Source: Streptomyces subrutilus (lineage in GTDB: Bacteria; Actinomycetota; Actinomycetes; Streptomycetales; Streptomycetaceae). From it: a stretch of DNA of 64,000 nt. The stretch spans positions 6,242,001 to 6,306,000 of the forward strand of contig NZ_CP023701.1 of the NCBI RefSeq assembly GCF_008704535.1. Direction: 5' to 3'. Below are positions 7,015 through 15,939 of this stretch, piece by piece. The position numbers and the translations under genes are program-made. How positions within the stretch are numbered: position 1 is the stretch's first letter; each line of letters opens with the position of its first letter. Under the pieces are notes generated by a model. That model searched no databases. It saw nothing but the letters and a program-made list of their open reading frames with translations, and had not been told where the DNA came from.

Positions 7015-7920
7015 GTGAAGGTCGGCTGCATCGGACTCGGCGACATCGCGCAGAAGGCGTACCTGCCCGTCCTCACCACCCGCCCCGGACTGGAGCTGCA
7101 CCTGCAGACCCGGACCCCGGCCACACTGGAGCGCGTCGGCGGGCTCCACCACGTCCCGGCCGCCCGCCGGCACACCGACCTCGACGCGCTGCTGGCGCAG
7201 GGACTCGACGCGGCCTTCGTGCACGCCCCCACCGCCGTCCACCCCGAGATCGTCGCCCGGCTCCTGGACGCGGGCGTGCCGACGTACGTGGACAAGCCCC
7301 TCGCCTACGAGTACGCCGACTCCGCGCGGCTCGTGGAACGGGCCGAGGAGCGCGGTGTCCCGCTGGCCGTCGGCTTCAACCGGCGCCACGCGCCCGGCTA
7401 CGTCCAGTGCGCCGACCATCCGCGCGAGCTGATCGTCATGCAGAAGAACCGGGTCGGGCTGCCCGAGGACCCGCGCACGCTGGTCCTGGACGACTTCATC
7501 CACGTCGTCGACACCCTGCGCTTCCTGCTGCCGGGAGAGGCCGACCACATCGACGTGCGGGCGGTGGTGCGCGAGGGACTGATGCACCAGGTGGTGCTCC
7601 AGATGTCCGGCGCCGGGTTCACCGCGCTCGGCATCATGAACCGGCTGTCCGGCTCCACCGAGGAGGTCCTGGAAGTGTCCGGGCAGGACACCAAACGCCA
7701 GGTCCTCAACCTCGCCGACGTCATCGACCACAAGGGCCAGCCGACCGTGCGCCGCCGCGGGGACTGGGTGCCGGTGGCCCGCCAGCGCGGGATCGAGCAG
7801 GTGGTGGACGCCTTCCTGGACGCCGTCGCGGCGGGCAGGACGCTCAGTGCCCGCGACGCGCTGCTCACCCACGAGCTGTGCGAGCGGGTGGTGCGCTCGG
7901 CCCTGGAGCAGGCCTCCTGA
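7015..7920 (+). CDS. Gfo/Idh/MocA family oxidoreductase
   Basis: A 301-residue NAD(P)-dependent oxidoreductase. It has an N-terminal Rossmann motif (GCIGLGDIAQKAYLPVL, residues about 4-20) and the family motif VDKPLAYEY, with the conserved Lys, near residues 95-103. The C-terminal alpha/beta domain is shorter than usual. The GTG at 7015 is chosen because AGGAGG lies 6 bases upstream; the ATG at 6973 has no ribosome site. Such enzymes act on sugars, inositols or related polyols, and no neighbour hints at the substrate. Its last 56 bases overlap the end of the convergent lnt gene. Confidence 0.87.
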   Translation: MKVGCIGLGDIAQKAYLPVLTTRPGLELHLQTRTPATLERVGGLHHVPAARRHTDLDALLAQGLDAAFVHAPTAVHPEIVARLLDAGVPTYVDKPLAYEYADSARLVERAEERGVPLAVGFNRRHAPGYVQCADHPRELIVMQKNRVGLPEDPRTLVLDDFIHVVDTLRFLLPGEADHIDVRAVVREGLMHQVVLQMSGAGFTALGIMNRLSGSTEEVLEVSGQDTKRQVLNLADVIDHKGQPTVRRRGDWVPVARQRGIEQVVDAFLDAVAAGRTLSARDALLTHELCERVVRSALEQAS

Positions 7921-9553
7921 GCGCACGGGTCCCCTCCGCCGCGCACCAGGCGGCCAGGGCGGCCAGGGCCGCGGCCACCGGCCAGTCCCCGAAGCGGACG
8001 TAGGGCGTCGTCCCCCCGGCGAGCGGGACGTCGTACACCGCGGCCGTGCGCGCCCAGGTGGGCAGCGCGGCCCCGACCCGCTCCCCGGAAGGGCCGTGCA
8101 CCACGCTGATCCCGGTCAACGTGGCGTGCACCACCGGGCGTCCCGTCTCGGCGGCCCGCAGGGCGGCCAGCGAGGCGTGCTGCGCGGGAGCCCAGCCGTC
8201 CTGGAAGCTGGAGGTCGCCGACTGGGCCACCAGCAGGGCGGCGCCCTCGCGCGCCAGGTGCCGGCTCATGTCCGGGAAGGCGGACTCGAAACAGACCAGC
8301 GGGCCCAGCCGGACGCCCCCGGGCAGCTCCATCACCACCGGCGCGTCCCCGGGCACCCGGTCCTCGCCGGCCGCCCGGCCGACCGAGGTGGCCCAGCCGA
8401 GCAGCGCCCGGGCCGGCACGTACTCGCCGAAGGGCACGAGGCGCATCTTGTCGTACCGGGCGCCGGTGGGGCCGTCCGGGCCCACCAGCACCGCGCTCTT
8501 GCGTATGCCGGGCCGGTCCGGCGGACGCGCGTCCACGTTCACCAGCAGCGGCGCGCCGACCTCCGCCGACAGCGCCGCGAGGCGCCGGGCCAGGTCCGGG
8601 CGTGCCGTCAGGTCCTCGCCGACGCTGCTCTCGCCCCACACCACCAGGCCGACCCGCTGCCCGGCGAGCGTGCGGGTGAGCCGTTCCCCGGCGGCGAAGC
8701 GCCGCTCCGTGCTGTCCGGGCCGTCCGGCACCGTGCCCGGCTGCACCACGGCCACCCGCAGCCGCCCCGACGGACCGGGCTGCGGCGCCCACAGCCACAC
8801 CGCCGCCGTCAGCAGCGCGCAGCCGGCCACCCCGGCCACCGCCGCTGCCCGCGCCGAAGGCACCGCGAGCAGCAGGACCAGCGCGCAGTTCACCGCCACC
8901 ACCAGGAGCCCGACCAGCCAGACCCCGCCCACCGAGGCCAGGCGCAGGGCGGGCGGCACCTGCCACTGGCTCGCGCCCAGCAGCCCCCACGGCCCGCCCA
9001 GCCCCTGCCAGGACCGGGCCAGTTCCGACAGCAGCCAGCCGGCCGGTACGAGGACCAGCGCGGCCGCCGCCCGCCCGGCGGCCGGGGCGCCGCCGAGCAA
9101 CTCCCGTACCAGCAGCGCCCAGGGAATCCAGAGCAGGCCGAGCAGCGCGGCCAGCGGCACCAGGAACACGTGCAGGCTCGGCAGCAGCCAGTGGTGGACG
9201 GCCACGACGAAGCCGGCGCCGCCGAGCCAGCCCTCCAGGGCCGCCCGCCGCCCGGTGGGGGCCGACCGCAGCAGCAGCATCCAGGGCACGAGGGCGCCGT
9301 AAGCGAACCACCACAGCGCGGGCGCGGGGAAGGCCAGGGCGGGCAGCGCGCCGGCGAGCACCGCGGCCGGGACCCGCCGGGCGCGCGCGGCCGGTCCGGT
9401 CCGGGGCCGGGGCGGCCGGGCGTACCACCGGAGTGGGGCGGGCCACCGCACGCGCTCGGACCACCGCACGCGCTCGGGCCGTCGCGGCCGGCCGGGGCGC
9501 GGTGTGCGCCGGGGCCGCAGGGCCGGGGAGCGGTCGCCGGGCATCGGGACCAT
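7865..9553 (-). CDS. lnt: Apolipoprotein N-acyltransferase
   Basis: A 562-residue integral membrane enzyme that transfers an acyl chain to the N-terminal Cys of lipoproteins. After an Arg/Pro-rich cytoplasmic tail (residues 1-60) come several membrane helices, then a nitrilase domain. The catalytic Glu-Lys-Cys triad is visible as WGESS, YDKMRLVPFGEYVP and PLVCFESAFP. Start at 9553 has GGGAGG upstream. Streptomyces commonly carry more than one Lnt paralogue, so this may be a secondary copy. Its 3' end overlaps the convergent oxidoreductase gene by 56 bases. Confidence 0.93.
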   Translation of the reverse strand: MVPMPGDRSPALRPRRTPRPGRPRRPERVRWSERVRWPAPLRWYARPPRPRTGPAARARRVPAAVLAGALPALAFPAPALWWFAYGALVPWMLLLRSAPTGRRAALEGWLGGAGFVVAVHHWLLPSLHVFLVPLAALLGLLWIPWALLVRELLGGAPAAGRAAAALVLVPAGWLLSELARSWQGLGGPWGLLGASQWQVPPALRLASVGGVWLVGLLVVAVNCALVLLLAVPSARAAAVAGVAGCALLTAAVWLWAPQPGPSGRLRVAVVQPGTVPDGPDSTERRFAAGERLTRTLAGQRVGLVVWGESSVGEDLTARPDLARRLAALSAEVGAPLLVNVDARPPDRPGIRKSAVLVGPDGPTGARYDKMRLVPFGEYVPARALLGWATSVGRAAGEDRVPGDAPVVMELPGGVRLGPLVCFESAFPDMSRHLAREGAALLVAQSATSSFQDGWAPAQHASLAALRAAETGRPVVHATLTGISVVHGPSGERVGAALPTWARTAAVYDVPLAGGTTPYVRFGDWPVAAALAALAAWCAAEGTRALRRPAPGPSAPPARTARG

Positions 9554-9625
9554 GGCGTGCCTCCCTTCCAGGGGAACGGGCGGCCGGGGCGGCCCGTCGC
9601 GAACGGCCGGGCGGGCGCGGGCGGG

Positions 9626-10093
9626 TCAGACGGCCAGGTGGCGCCACTTCTCCTGCACGGTGACGCGGGTGAGCCGCCAGCCGTCACGGGTGCGGGCGAG
9701 GGCGAAGGCGTAGCGTCCGGCCGCGACGAAGTTGGGGGCGGTGGTGCTCACGTCGGCGCCGGGCCCGGACAGCCGCATGGGATTGAGGAAGTCGGCCCGG
9801 ACCCGCGCACCGTCGCCCGGGGCCCCGCCCGCGTCGTCCAGACTGATCAGCCGGTTGACGATGAGGTGCTGGCGCACCGGGAAGAGCCGCATGGCCTCCG
9901 CGAGCCAGTCCGCGACCTCCCCGGCCGGGCCCTCGATCCCGCCCGCCGAGGTGTAGTCGGCCCGCCCGCCTGCGGCGAACAGGGCACGGTAGGCGGCCCA
10001 GTCGCCGTCGTCGACGGCCACCGCGTACCCCGTGACCACCTCGTCGATCGCCAGCCGGTCCATCACCGTCGCGAGGTCCACACGCTGCGTCAT
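9626..10093 (-). CDS. NTF2-like / SnoaL-type protein
   Basis: A 155-residue protein of the SnoaL/NTF2-like fold, shown by the N-terminal RLAIDEVVTGYAVAVDDGDW helix (residues 12-31), a DYTSAGG strand and a C-terminal RDGWRLTRVTVQEKW strand pair. Members serve as small-molecule cyclases, isomerases or binding proteins; the substrate is unknown. The ATG at 10093 is preceded by no ribosome site, so translation may be leaderless. An in-frame ATG at 10156 is less likely. Confidence 0.78.
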   Translation of the reverse strand: MTQRVDLATVMDRLAIDEVVTGYAVAVDDGDWAAYRALFAAGGRADYTSAGGIEGPAGEVADWLAEAMRLFPVRQHLIVNRLISLDDAGGAPGDGARVRADFLNPMRLSGPGADVSTTAPNFVAAGRYAFALARTRDGWRLTRVTVQEKWRHLAV

Positions 10094-10162
10094 CGGGTCA
10101 GTGTGGGGCCGCGCGCCCACCAGGCCAAGGGGGATGCGCCCGCCGGACCGGTCCACGGGCGG

Positions 10163-10339
10163 TCAATGACCGGAACGGGCCTCCCGCTGCCGCACCACGA
10201 CGAGGAACGCGTCGCTGTCCAGATCCATCACCACCTCGGCCTCCACGCCCTCGCGCAGCCGCTGCGCCGCGTACTCCTCGGCGGGCCAGCTGCCCCACGG
10301 ACTTCCGGCCGGAAACCGTTCCAACACCACTCGTCCCAT
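10163..10339 (-). CDS. Small conserved-looking protein, 58 residues
   Basis: A short gene starting at an ATG at 10339 with AGGGGG 6 bases upstream. The product is acidic with a compact pattern (aromatic-rich PAGSPWGSWPAEEYAAQRL then EVVMDLDSDAFLVVVR), consistent with a folded alpha/beta mini-domain. No family recognised. It lies between the TetR gene and the NTF2-like gene, all on the minus strand, but a strong palindrome at 10392-10417 separates it from the TetR gene. Confidence 0.55.
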   Translation of the reverse strand: MGRVVLERFPAGSPWGSWPAEEYAAQRLREGVEAEVVMDLDSDAFLVVVRQREARSGH

Positions 10340-10391
10340 GGGACGCCCCCTGTCGCTCGCCTTCGGGTCTCTCAGGCACAACGACGCGGAA

Positions 10392-10417
10392 GCCGCCCGG
10401 GAACGTTCCCGAGCGGC
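10392..10417. terminator. Palindrome between TetR and small CDS, probable terminator
   Basis: Arms GCCGC/GCGGC and CGGGAAC/GTTCCCG around one mismatch make a 26-base dyad, about 117 bases beyond the TetR stop codon (at 10534). It lies about 50 bases upstream of the small CDS. Most likely the tetR terminator, although an operator for the small gene is possible. Confidence 0.5.
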
Positions 10418-10533
10418 CTCCGGTTCACGCGAAACGGTGAGCGGGCCCTGGGGCGGCACATGACGATCAGAGCACACCGGCCGGCGCGTCGAACACCGCG
10501 CGGGCAGCCGGGCCTTCCCGAGCCGGCGGTCCC

Positions 10534-11181
10534 TCAGGGCGCCGGGGCGGACGCGCCCGTCCGCGTGAGTACGGAGAGGAGCAGCCGGAGTTCGGTCTCG
10601 GCGAGATCGAGGGGGTCGGTTGCCGCTGCCCCGTCCGGGGTCGGCGGTGCCAGGAAGGCCGAGCGGGCCAGGGTGGTTCCGATCACGACCAGCGCCAGGA
10701 CGTCCATCTGGGCGGCGCCGACGGCCTGGCCGAGCTCTCCGCGCCGGACGGCCCGGGCGATGAGGGAGGCGAGTTGTCCGCGGACCGCCAGGTAGACGTC
10801 GTCGTGGAGGATCTGCCGCAGCTCGGGATCGTGTGCCGCCTGGCCCATCAACGACAGAAGTGCGGGGCCGGTGGAGGCTTCCAGGATCCGCCGCTTGCGC
10901 GTGAGGAGTTCCCGGACGTCGTTTTCGAGGGAGCCGGTGTCGATGCCGCTCAGTTCGTTCAGGGCGATGTGCCGGGCCACGGCCCCGGCGAGCGCCTGTT
11001 TGGAGGGCCAGCGCCGGTAGAGGGACGCGGTGGAGGCCCCGGCGCGCCCGGCGACGGCCGTGGTGGTGAACGCGGCCCATCCCGCTTCGTTGAGGACCTC
11101 GATCGCCGCTTCGATCAGGGCCGCGTCCACGCGCGGATCCTTGGGCCGTCCCGGCGGCGCGGTGTCGGGCTTCGTCGTCAT
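10534..11181 (-). CDS. TetR family transcriptional regulator
   Basis: A 215-residue regulator. The N-terminal TetR helix-turn-helix is clear (AAIEVLNEAGWAAFTTTAVA, then AGASTASLYRRWPSKQAL, residues about 22-66) and a helical ligand-binding domain follows. It is divergent from an aldehyde dehydrogenase gene, with a perfect 8-bp inverted repeat (11232-11252) between them that is probably its operator. It is therefore likely to repress that enzyme and itself in response to an aldehyde or related metabolite; the ligand is inferred only. Confidence 0.92.
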   Translation of the reverse strand: MTTKPDTAPPGRPKDPRVDAALIEAAIEVLNEAGWAAFTTTAVAGRAGASTASLYRRWPSKQALAGAVARHIALNELSGIDTGSLENDVRELLTRKRRILEASTGPALLSLMGQAAHDPELRQILHDDVYLAVRGQLASLIARAVRRGELGQAVGAAQMDVLALVVIGTTLARSAFLAPPTPDGAAATDPLDLAETELRLLLSVLTRTGASAPAP

Positions 11182-11231
11182 CGCCGGTTCTCTCGTGTCG
11201 CGAACGGGTGCGCCTCCAGTGTAGCCGAATA

Positions 11232-11252
11232 GAAACGAAAAGGATTCGTTTC
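11232..11252. promoter_or_regulatory. TetR operator between tetR-like and aldehyde dehydrogenase genes
   Basis: GAAACGAA (11232-11239) and TTCGTTTC (11245-11252) form a perfect inverted repeat with a 5-base centre. It sits 21 bases before the dehydrogenase start and about 50 bases before the TetR start. AT-rich compared with its surroundings. Position and symmetry are typical of autoregulating TetR repressors. Confidence 0.8.
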
Positions 11253-11273
11253 GTAATGGGGTACGGTGGTTCC

Positions 11274-12707
11274 ATGACGACGACACCCGACATCTCCTCC
11301 GGCATCCCTGCGGCCGTGTCCGACGTGCGCGGACTCTTCGACTCCGGGGCGACCCGCCCCCTGGCCGGCCGGGTGGCCCGCCTCAAGGCGCTGCGCGCCA
11401 TGCTCACCGAGAACCAGGCGGACTGGGAGAGCGCCCTGTGGGCCGACCTGCACAAGAGCGCGGGCGAGGCGCAGCTCACCGAGATCGGCGTCGTCCTGGC
11501 CGAGATCGGCCACACGCTGCGCCACCTGCGGCGCTGGGCACGCCCCCGACGCGGTCCGGTACCGGCGGTCCTGTGGCCGGCGCGGGCCCGCCTGGTGCCC
11601 GAGCCGCTGGGCGTGGTGCTGGTGATCGCCCCGTGGAACTATCCGGTGCAGCTGCTGCTCAACCCGCTGGTCGGGGTGCTGGCCGCGGGGAACACGGCCG
11701 TCCTCAAGCCGAGCGAGCTCGCGCCCGCGACCTCGGCGCTGATCGCGCGGCTCGTGCCCCGCTACTTTCCCGACGGCGCCGTGCGCGCCGTGGAGGGAGG
11801 CGTCCCGGAGACGACGGAACTGCTGGCCCAGCGGTTCGACCACATCGTCTTCACGGGCGGCGGACCGGTCGGCCGCATCGTGATGCGCGCCGCGGCCGAG
11901 CACCTGACGCCGGTGACGCTTGAGCTGGGAGGCAAGTCACCGGTCTGGTTCGACGACGATGCCCGTCTGCACCAAGCGGCGCGGCGTCTGGCCTGGGCGA
12001 AGTTCACCAACGCCGGCCAGACGTGCGTCGCCCCCGACTACGTGATGACCACCCCCGACCGCGTTCCGGCGCTCGTGGCCGCGCTCGAAACCGCGATCGC
12101 GGACCTGTGGGGCGCCGACCCCCGCGCCGCCCGGGACTACGGCCGCATCGTCAACGACCGCCAGTTCGACCGCCTCGTCTCGCTGCTGGACGGCGTCGAC
12201 GTGGCCGTCGGCGGCGACCACGACCGGACGGAACGCTACCTCGCGCCGACCGTCGTGACCGTCCCCGCGGCCGGTGGCCGGCCGGCGATCGGCCCGGACG
12301 CCGCCCACGCCGTGCTGCGGGAGGAGATCTTCGGGCCCGTCCTTCCCGTCGTCACGGTCGAATCGGCCGAGCAGGCGGTCGAGGTCGTCAACGGCTGGGA
12401 CAAGCCGCTCGCCCTGTACGTCTTCACCTCCTCGACCCGCACGCGCCGCCTGTTCGAGCAGCAGACCTCGTCCGGCGCGGTGGTCCACGACGCCGGGCTG
12501 ATCCACGTCGCCGCCACCGGCCTCCCCTTCGGCGGCGTGGGCGCCAGCGGCATGGGCGCGTACCACGGCGCCCATTCGTGGCGAACCTTCTCCCACCTCA
12601 AGCCCGTCCTGCACAAGCCGCTCGCCCCGGACACGCTGCGCCTGGCGCAGCCGCCCTTCACCGAGCGGCGGCTGCGCTTCGTCAAGGGCCTGATGCGGCG
12701 CGGCTGA
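11274..12707 (+). CDS. Aldehyde dehydrogenase family protein
   Basis: A 477-residue NAD(P)-dependent aldehyde dehydrogenase of the shorter class-3/AlkH-like branch. It shows PWNYPVQLLLNPL, FTGGGPVGRIVM, the general-base Glu in LELGGKSP and the catalytic Cys in AGQTCVAPDYV (residue about 250). The C-terminus has FGGVGASGMGAYHG and a terminal basic segment. Start taken at ATG 11274; an in-frame ATG at 11256 would add six residues and lies just past the operator. Class-3 types oxidise medium-chain or aromatic aldehydes. The divergent TetR gene and operator suggest inducible detoxification. Confidence 0.9.
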   Translation: MTTTPDISSGIPAAVSDVRGLFDSGATRPLAGRVARLKALRAMLTENQADWESALWADLHKSAGEAQLTEIGVVLAEIGHTLRHLRRWARPRRGPVPAVLWPARARLVPEPLGVVLVIAPWNYPVQLLLNPLVGVLAAGNTAVLKPSELAPATSALIARLVPRYFPDGAVRAVEGGVPETTELLAQRFDHIVFTGGGPVGRIVMRAAAEHLTPVTLELGGKSPVWFDDDARLHQAARRLAWAKFTNAGQTCVAPDYVMTTPDRVPALVAALETAIADLWGADPRAARDYGRIVNDRQFDRLVSLLDGVDVAVGGDHDRTERYLAPTVVTVPAAGGRPAIGPDAAHAVLREEIFGPVLPVVTVESAEQAVEVVNGWDKPLALYVFTSSTRTRRLFEQQTSSGAVVHDAGLIHVAATGLPFGGVGASGMGAYHGAHSWRTFSHLKPVLHKPLAPDTLRLAQPPFTERRLRFVKGLMRRG

Positions 12708-12963
12708 GACACCGGCCGCCTCCCGGACAGTGACGCGACGGCTGCGAAGAGCCTTCCGACCGCCGACCCGCCCTCGGGCACGGACCCATCGGCCGGCTGG
12801 AAGAGGGCCCTGTCGGCGCACGGTCGGTGCGCGGAGCGGCAAGTGGGTCGGCGATCGCCTCCTTAGCGTGTTGCAGGGCCGGTCCGCGGATGCAGGGCCG
12901 TCCGGCTCCGGTGGCCCGGGGCGTGGACTCCGGGCGCCCTGAGGCGAATGAGAGGGACACCTG

Positions 12964-14055
12964 ATGAGGGCAACAGGCTTGCGGGGTAGGAGTTCGGGAC
13001 ACGGTCGGCTGCCGCGCGTATGCGTGGCACTGCTGGCCGGTCTCCTGCTGCTGCTGGGCTTCCCGTCCAGTGCGGCCGTGGCGGCCGAGGGATCGTGGAT
13101 CAACGAGGGCGGTGACGCCAGATCGCCCGACGCGCTGTCGGCCCAGTGGTTCCAGGGTGATCTCTACGAAGTGGTGCGGGGCGAGGACAACCAGATCTGG
13201 TGGCGGTACCGCAACGGAGCCTGGCAGGTCATGCCGGGCGGCGCCCGTACCAACCAGCGCCCCGAGGTCATCTCGCTGCTCAACGTCGGCACCGGCGGGC
13301 TGCAGAACTCCCGCCTGATCGTCTTCCACGTCGGTACCAACGGCGTCGTCTACTACAGCATCCTTCGCGGCGCGGCGGGCAACCTCTGGTCGGACTGGGA
13401 GAACGTGCCGGGCCAATTCCGCACCAACACCGGCATCACCGCGTCCACCGGCGTCAACAACGCGGTGCTCTACACGGTGCGCGACCAGCAGGTGTACGTG
13501 CAGAGCATGGAGCTGTGGAACGGCGCCCCTTCGTTCCCGCTCGGTGAATGGGGCACCCAGCACGACCCGCGGGTGCACGGCATGGTGGCCAGCGTCTCCA
13601 CGTACACCAGTTCAATCAGCACGAACATCATGAGTTTCGAGGTCGCACGGGGTCTGAACAACCACGTCTACATCGCCCGGACCCGCACCGACAGGAACAG
13701 CGTTCAGAACGCGTCCTTCGCGGAGCTGCCCGGCGGCGGAGAGTGCGAGTCCGTCGCGGTGGGCCGCGGGGGCCCGGCGTCCCCCACCACCACGACCAAC
13801 GACCCCGCCTACCAGGCCCAGCAGAACCTGGCCATCGGCTGCGTCAGCCCCAACGACCACGAGCTCTGGGTCAACCGCTCCACCGACGGCGGTCAGAACT
13901 TCACCGGCTGGTCCCGCACCACCACCGGAGCCGCCGCCAGCGCCACGCCCGAAATCCACGGTGCACCCGGCGGCGAGGTCTTCGCCGTCCTCTCCTGGGG
14001 CGGGAACAACTCTCCCTTCAAACAGCACATGGTCGTCATGAAGCGGATCATCTGA
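12964..14055 (+). CDS. Secreted beta-propeller-like protein (PLL/tectonin-type repeats)
   Basis: A 363-residue exported protein. A basic N-terminus and a long hydrophobic stretch ending AAVAAEG (residue about 43) form a Sec signal peptide. The rest consists of about five or six blocks of 45-60 residues with the pattern hydrophobic strand, G-x-(D/N)-x-x-(I/V)-(W/Y)-(W/Y), then W and a P-G-G turn. This is the pattern of bacterial PLL-like lectin propellers and fucose-lectin-like repeats. No catalytic motif. Cell-surface or extracellular glycan binding is a reasonable guess. AGAGGGA 6 bases before ATG 12964 fixes the start. Confidence 0.75.
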   Translation: MRATGLRGRSSGHGRLPRVCVALLAGLLLLLGFPSSAAVAAEGSWINEGGDARSPDALSAQWFQGDLYEVVRGEDNQIWWRYRNGAWQVMPGGARTNQRPEVISLLNVGTGGLQNSRLIVFHVGTNGVVYYSILRGAAGNLWSDWENVPGQFRTNTGITASTGVNNAVLYTVRDQQVYVQSMELWNGAPSFPLGEWGTQHDPRVHGMVASVSTYTSSISTNIMSFEVARGLNNHVYIARTRTDRNSVQNASFAELPGGGECESVAVGRGGPASPTTTTNDPAYQAQQNLAIGCVSPNDHELWVNRSTDGGQNFTGWSRTTTGAAASATPEIHGAPGGEVFAVLSWGGNNSPFKQHMVVMKRII

Positions 14056-14232
14056 CGGCAGAGCGAGGACCGACCACAAGGAGCGCCACCCGCCCCCGGT
14101 CGTGGGTTCTCGAACGCGCTGCCGGGAGACCGACGGCGGTGGCGGCCGGGCAGCGGCGCAGGGCAGTGGGGGACGGTCGCACGGATGCCTCCGGGGTGCG
14201 GCGGCTCCCGCGCGGGCGGGAACCGGATCGGT

Positions 14233-14255
14233 CCGCACGGGCCGCACCCGTGCGG
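14233..14255. terminator. Bidirectional terminator hairpin; rest of 14056-14402 gap empty
   Basis: CCGCACGGG (14233-14241) and CCCGTGCGG (14247-14255) form a perfect 9-bp stem with a 5-base loop. It lies between the convergent propeller and carboxylesterase genes. I see no gene in the remainder of the 347-base gap. Confidence 0.6.
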
Positions 14256-14402
14256 CCACGGCACCAGGACACCGGGCCGGGCGCCTCCCGCGCGTCCGGG
14301 AAATTCCATACGCCCGCCCTATGCGCCCTGTGCCGTCGGCCGCCGAGCCCGGCCGTCGGCCCGGCGTCCGGACTCCGCGGTTCGTGATCTTCGGCGTGAT
14401 CG

Positions 14403-15893
14403 TCAAGTCCGAGGCGGAACCACGGGCATTCCCTCTGCCGTGCCGGCCGCCGTTTCTCCGCCGAGGACCTCCGCTGTGGGACGCTGCGGGTCGTAGGGAG
14501 CCCAGCCGGGGTTGCCGGTGCGGGCGAACGCGACCCAGGCGCCGTGGACCTGGGCCGCGAGTCCGGCAGGGGCGGGGGCGGGCCCGAGCAGGTCGGCGTC
14601 TCCGTGCAGCCAGGGTTCGTCGGCGAGGTCGAAGACGAAGGGCAGTTCGACGGTGTGGGCGGCCCCGAGTCGCCCGCCCAGGGCCGTTGAGCGGTACCCG
14701 AACGAGTAGCGGTGCGTGCGGCCGCCCGAGATCCGCGCGTGGGCCCGCGCCATGCGCGTCGTACCGGCCTCGAACAGGACCTGCCCGAGCACCGCTGAGC
14801 GCAACTCGCCCGGCGTCGCGTCGGGCAGTGCCGCGCGGTGTGCGGCGAGGACGGACTGCGGGTCCGCAAGCGTCCGGGTGGCGAAGGCGAGCAACTCGGC
14901 CTGCGTGGTGGACTCCAGGACGCCATGCGGTGCGAGGTAGAGGTGCCCCTCCTGGGCATTGGTGCCGATGAGCAGGTCGATCTCTGCGGCCGGGCCGTCA
15001 GCGAGGGCGTCGGCGGGCTGGACCGGCAGGACCGGGCCGAACGGGCTGAGCCCGGCCAGCGGGTCGCCGGCGGTACCGGTGCGCAGGTCGAGGCCGGCCA
15101 GCGCGGGCAGGACCGCCAGGAAGCGGCTGTCGGGGAGCGCTGCGAACGCCTCGGCGGTCGGTTCGACGCCCAGGGCGGCGGCCGCTACGGCGCTGACCCG
15201 TCGCGCCTGCTCCGGAGTGAACGCGCCGGAGCCGTTGCCGCTCTGGACGATCGCTCGCCGGAACAGGCCCTTGGCCCGCGGTGTCGCGAGCAGGACGCCG
15301 GTGAGAGTGGCGCCCGCGGACTGGCCGAAGACCGTGACGTTCCCGGGGTCGCCACCGAAGGCCGCGACGGTGTCGCGCACCCAGCCGAGCGCGGCGAGCA
15401 GGTCGAGCAGTCCGCGGTTCGGTGGCGCACCCGGTAGATCGAGGAACCCGGGGACGCCGAGCCGGTAGTTCACCGTCACCAGGACCACGCCGTCGCGGGC
15501 GAACGCGCCGCCGTCGTAGAGCGCCGCGCGGTTCGAGCCGGTGACGAAGCCGCCGCCGTGCACGAAGACCATGACGGGGCGCCCGCCGTCGTCGGCGGCA
15601 GGCGTGTGGATGTCGGCGGTCAGGTATTCCCCGCCGGGCACCCAGCCCGGCCCGAAGTAGGGGGTCATGTCGAGACGGCCGAAGTCCCGGGCCGGCTGGG
15701 GAGCGGTGGGCGAGGGCCGCGTGCCGTCCCGCACGCCGGACCAGCCGGGGTGCGGTGCGGGCGGGGCGAAGCGGCCGGCGCCGGTTGGTGCCGCCGCGTA
15801 GGGGAGGCCGCGGTAGCGCTCGCCCGAACGGTCGCGCAGGCCGCGTACGGTGCCCGCCGGGGTTTCGACGATCGGATCTGCCTGTCGGGGCAC
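14403..15893 (-). CDS. Carboxylesterase, type B family
   Basis: A 496-residue alpha/beta hydrolase of the carboxylesterase/lipase type. It has the oxyanion HGGGFV (112-117) and nucleophile elbow GQSAG (190-194). A typical TNAQEG segment carries the acidic residue, and the late GAAHTVELPFVF holds the His. No signal peptide, so it is probably cytoplasmic. GTG start at 15893, with GAGAGGA upstream. It lies 46 bases downstream of the MBL hydrolase gene, probably in one operon, and a divergent XRE/MmyB-type regulator sits beyond. Two hydrolases under one regulator suggest ester or lactone degradation, which is inference. Confidence 0.9.
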   Translation of the reverse strand: MPRQADPIVETPAGTVRGLRDRSGERYRGLPYAAAPTGAGRFAPPAPHPGWSGVRDGTRPSPTAPQPARDFGRLDMTPYFGPGWVPGGEYLTADIHTPAADDGGRPVMVFVHGGGFVTGSNRAALYDGGAFARDGVVLVTVNYRLGVPGFLDLPGAPPNRGLLDLLAALGWVRDTVAAFGGDPGNVTVFGQSAGATLTGVLLATPRAKGLFRRAIVQSGNGSGAFTPEQARRVSAVAAAALGVEPTAEAFAALPDSRFLAVLPALAGLDLRTGTAGDPLAGLSPFGPVLPVQPADALADGPAAEIDLLIGTNAQEGHLYLAPHGVLESTTQAELLAFATRTLADPQSVLAAHRAALPDATPGELRSAVLGQVLFEAGTTRMARAHARISGGRTHRYSFGYRSTALGGRLGAAHTVELPFVFDLADEPWLHGDADLLGPAPAPAGLAAQVHGAWVAFARTGNPGWAPYDPQRPTAEVLGGETAAGTAEGMPVVPPRT

Positions 15894-15939
15894 GGGAGGT
15901 TCCTCTCCGGAAGGGGTGAGCAGGGAGGGGGAGGGGACG

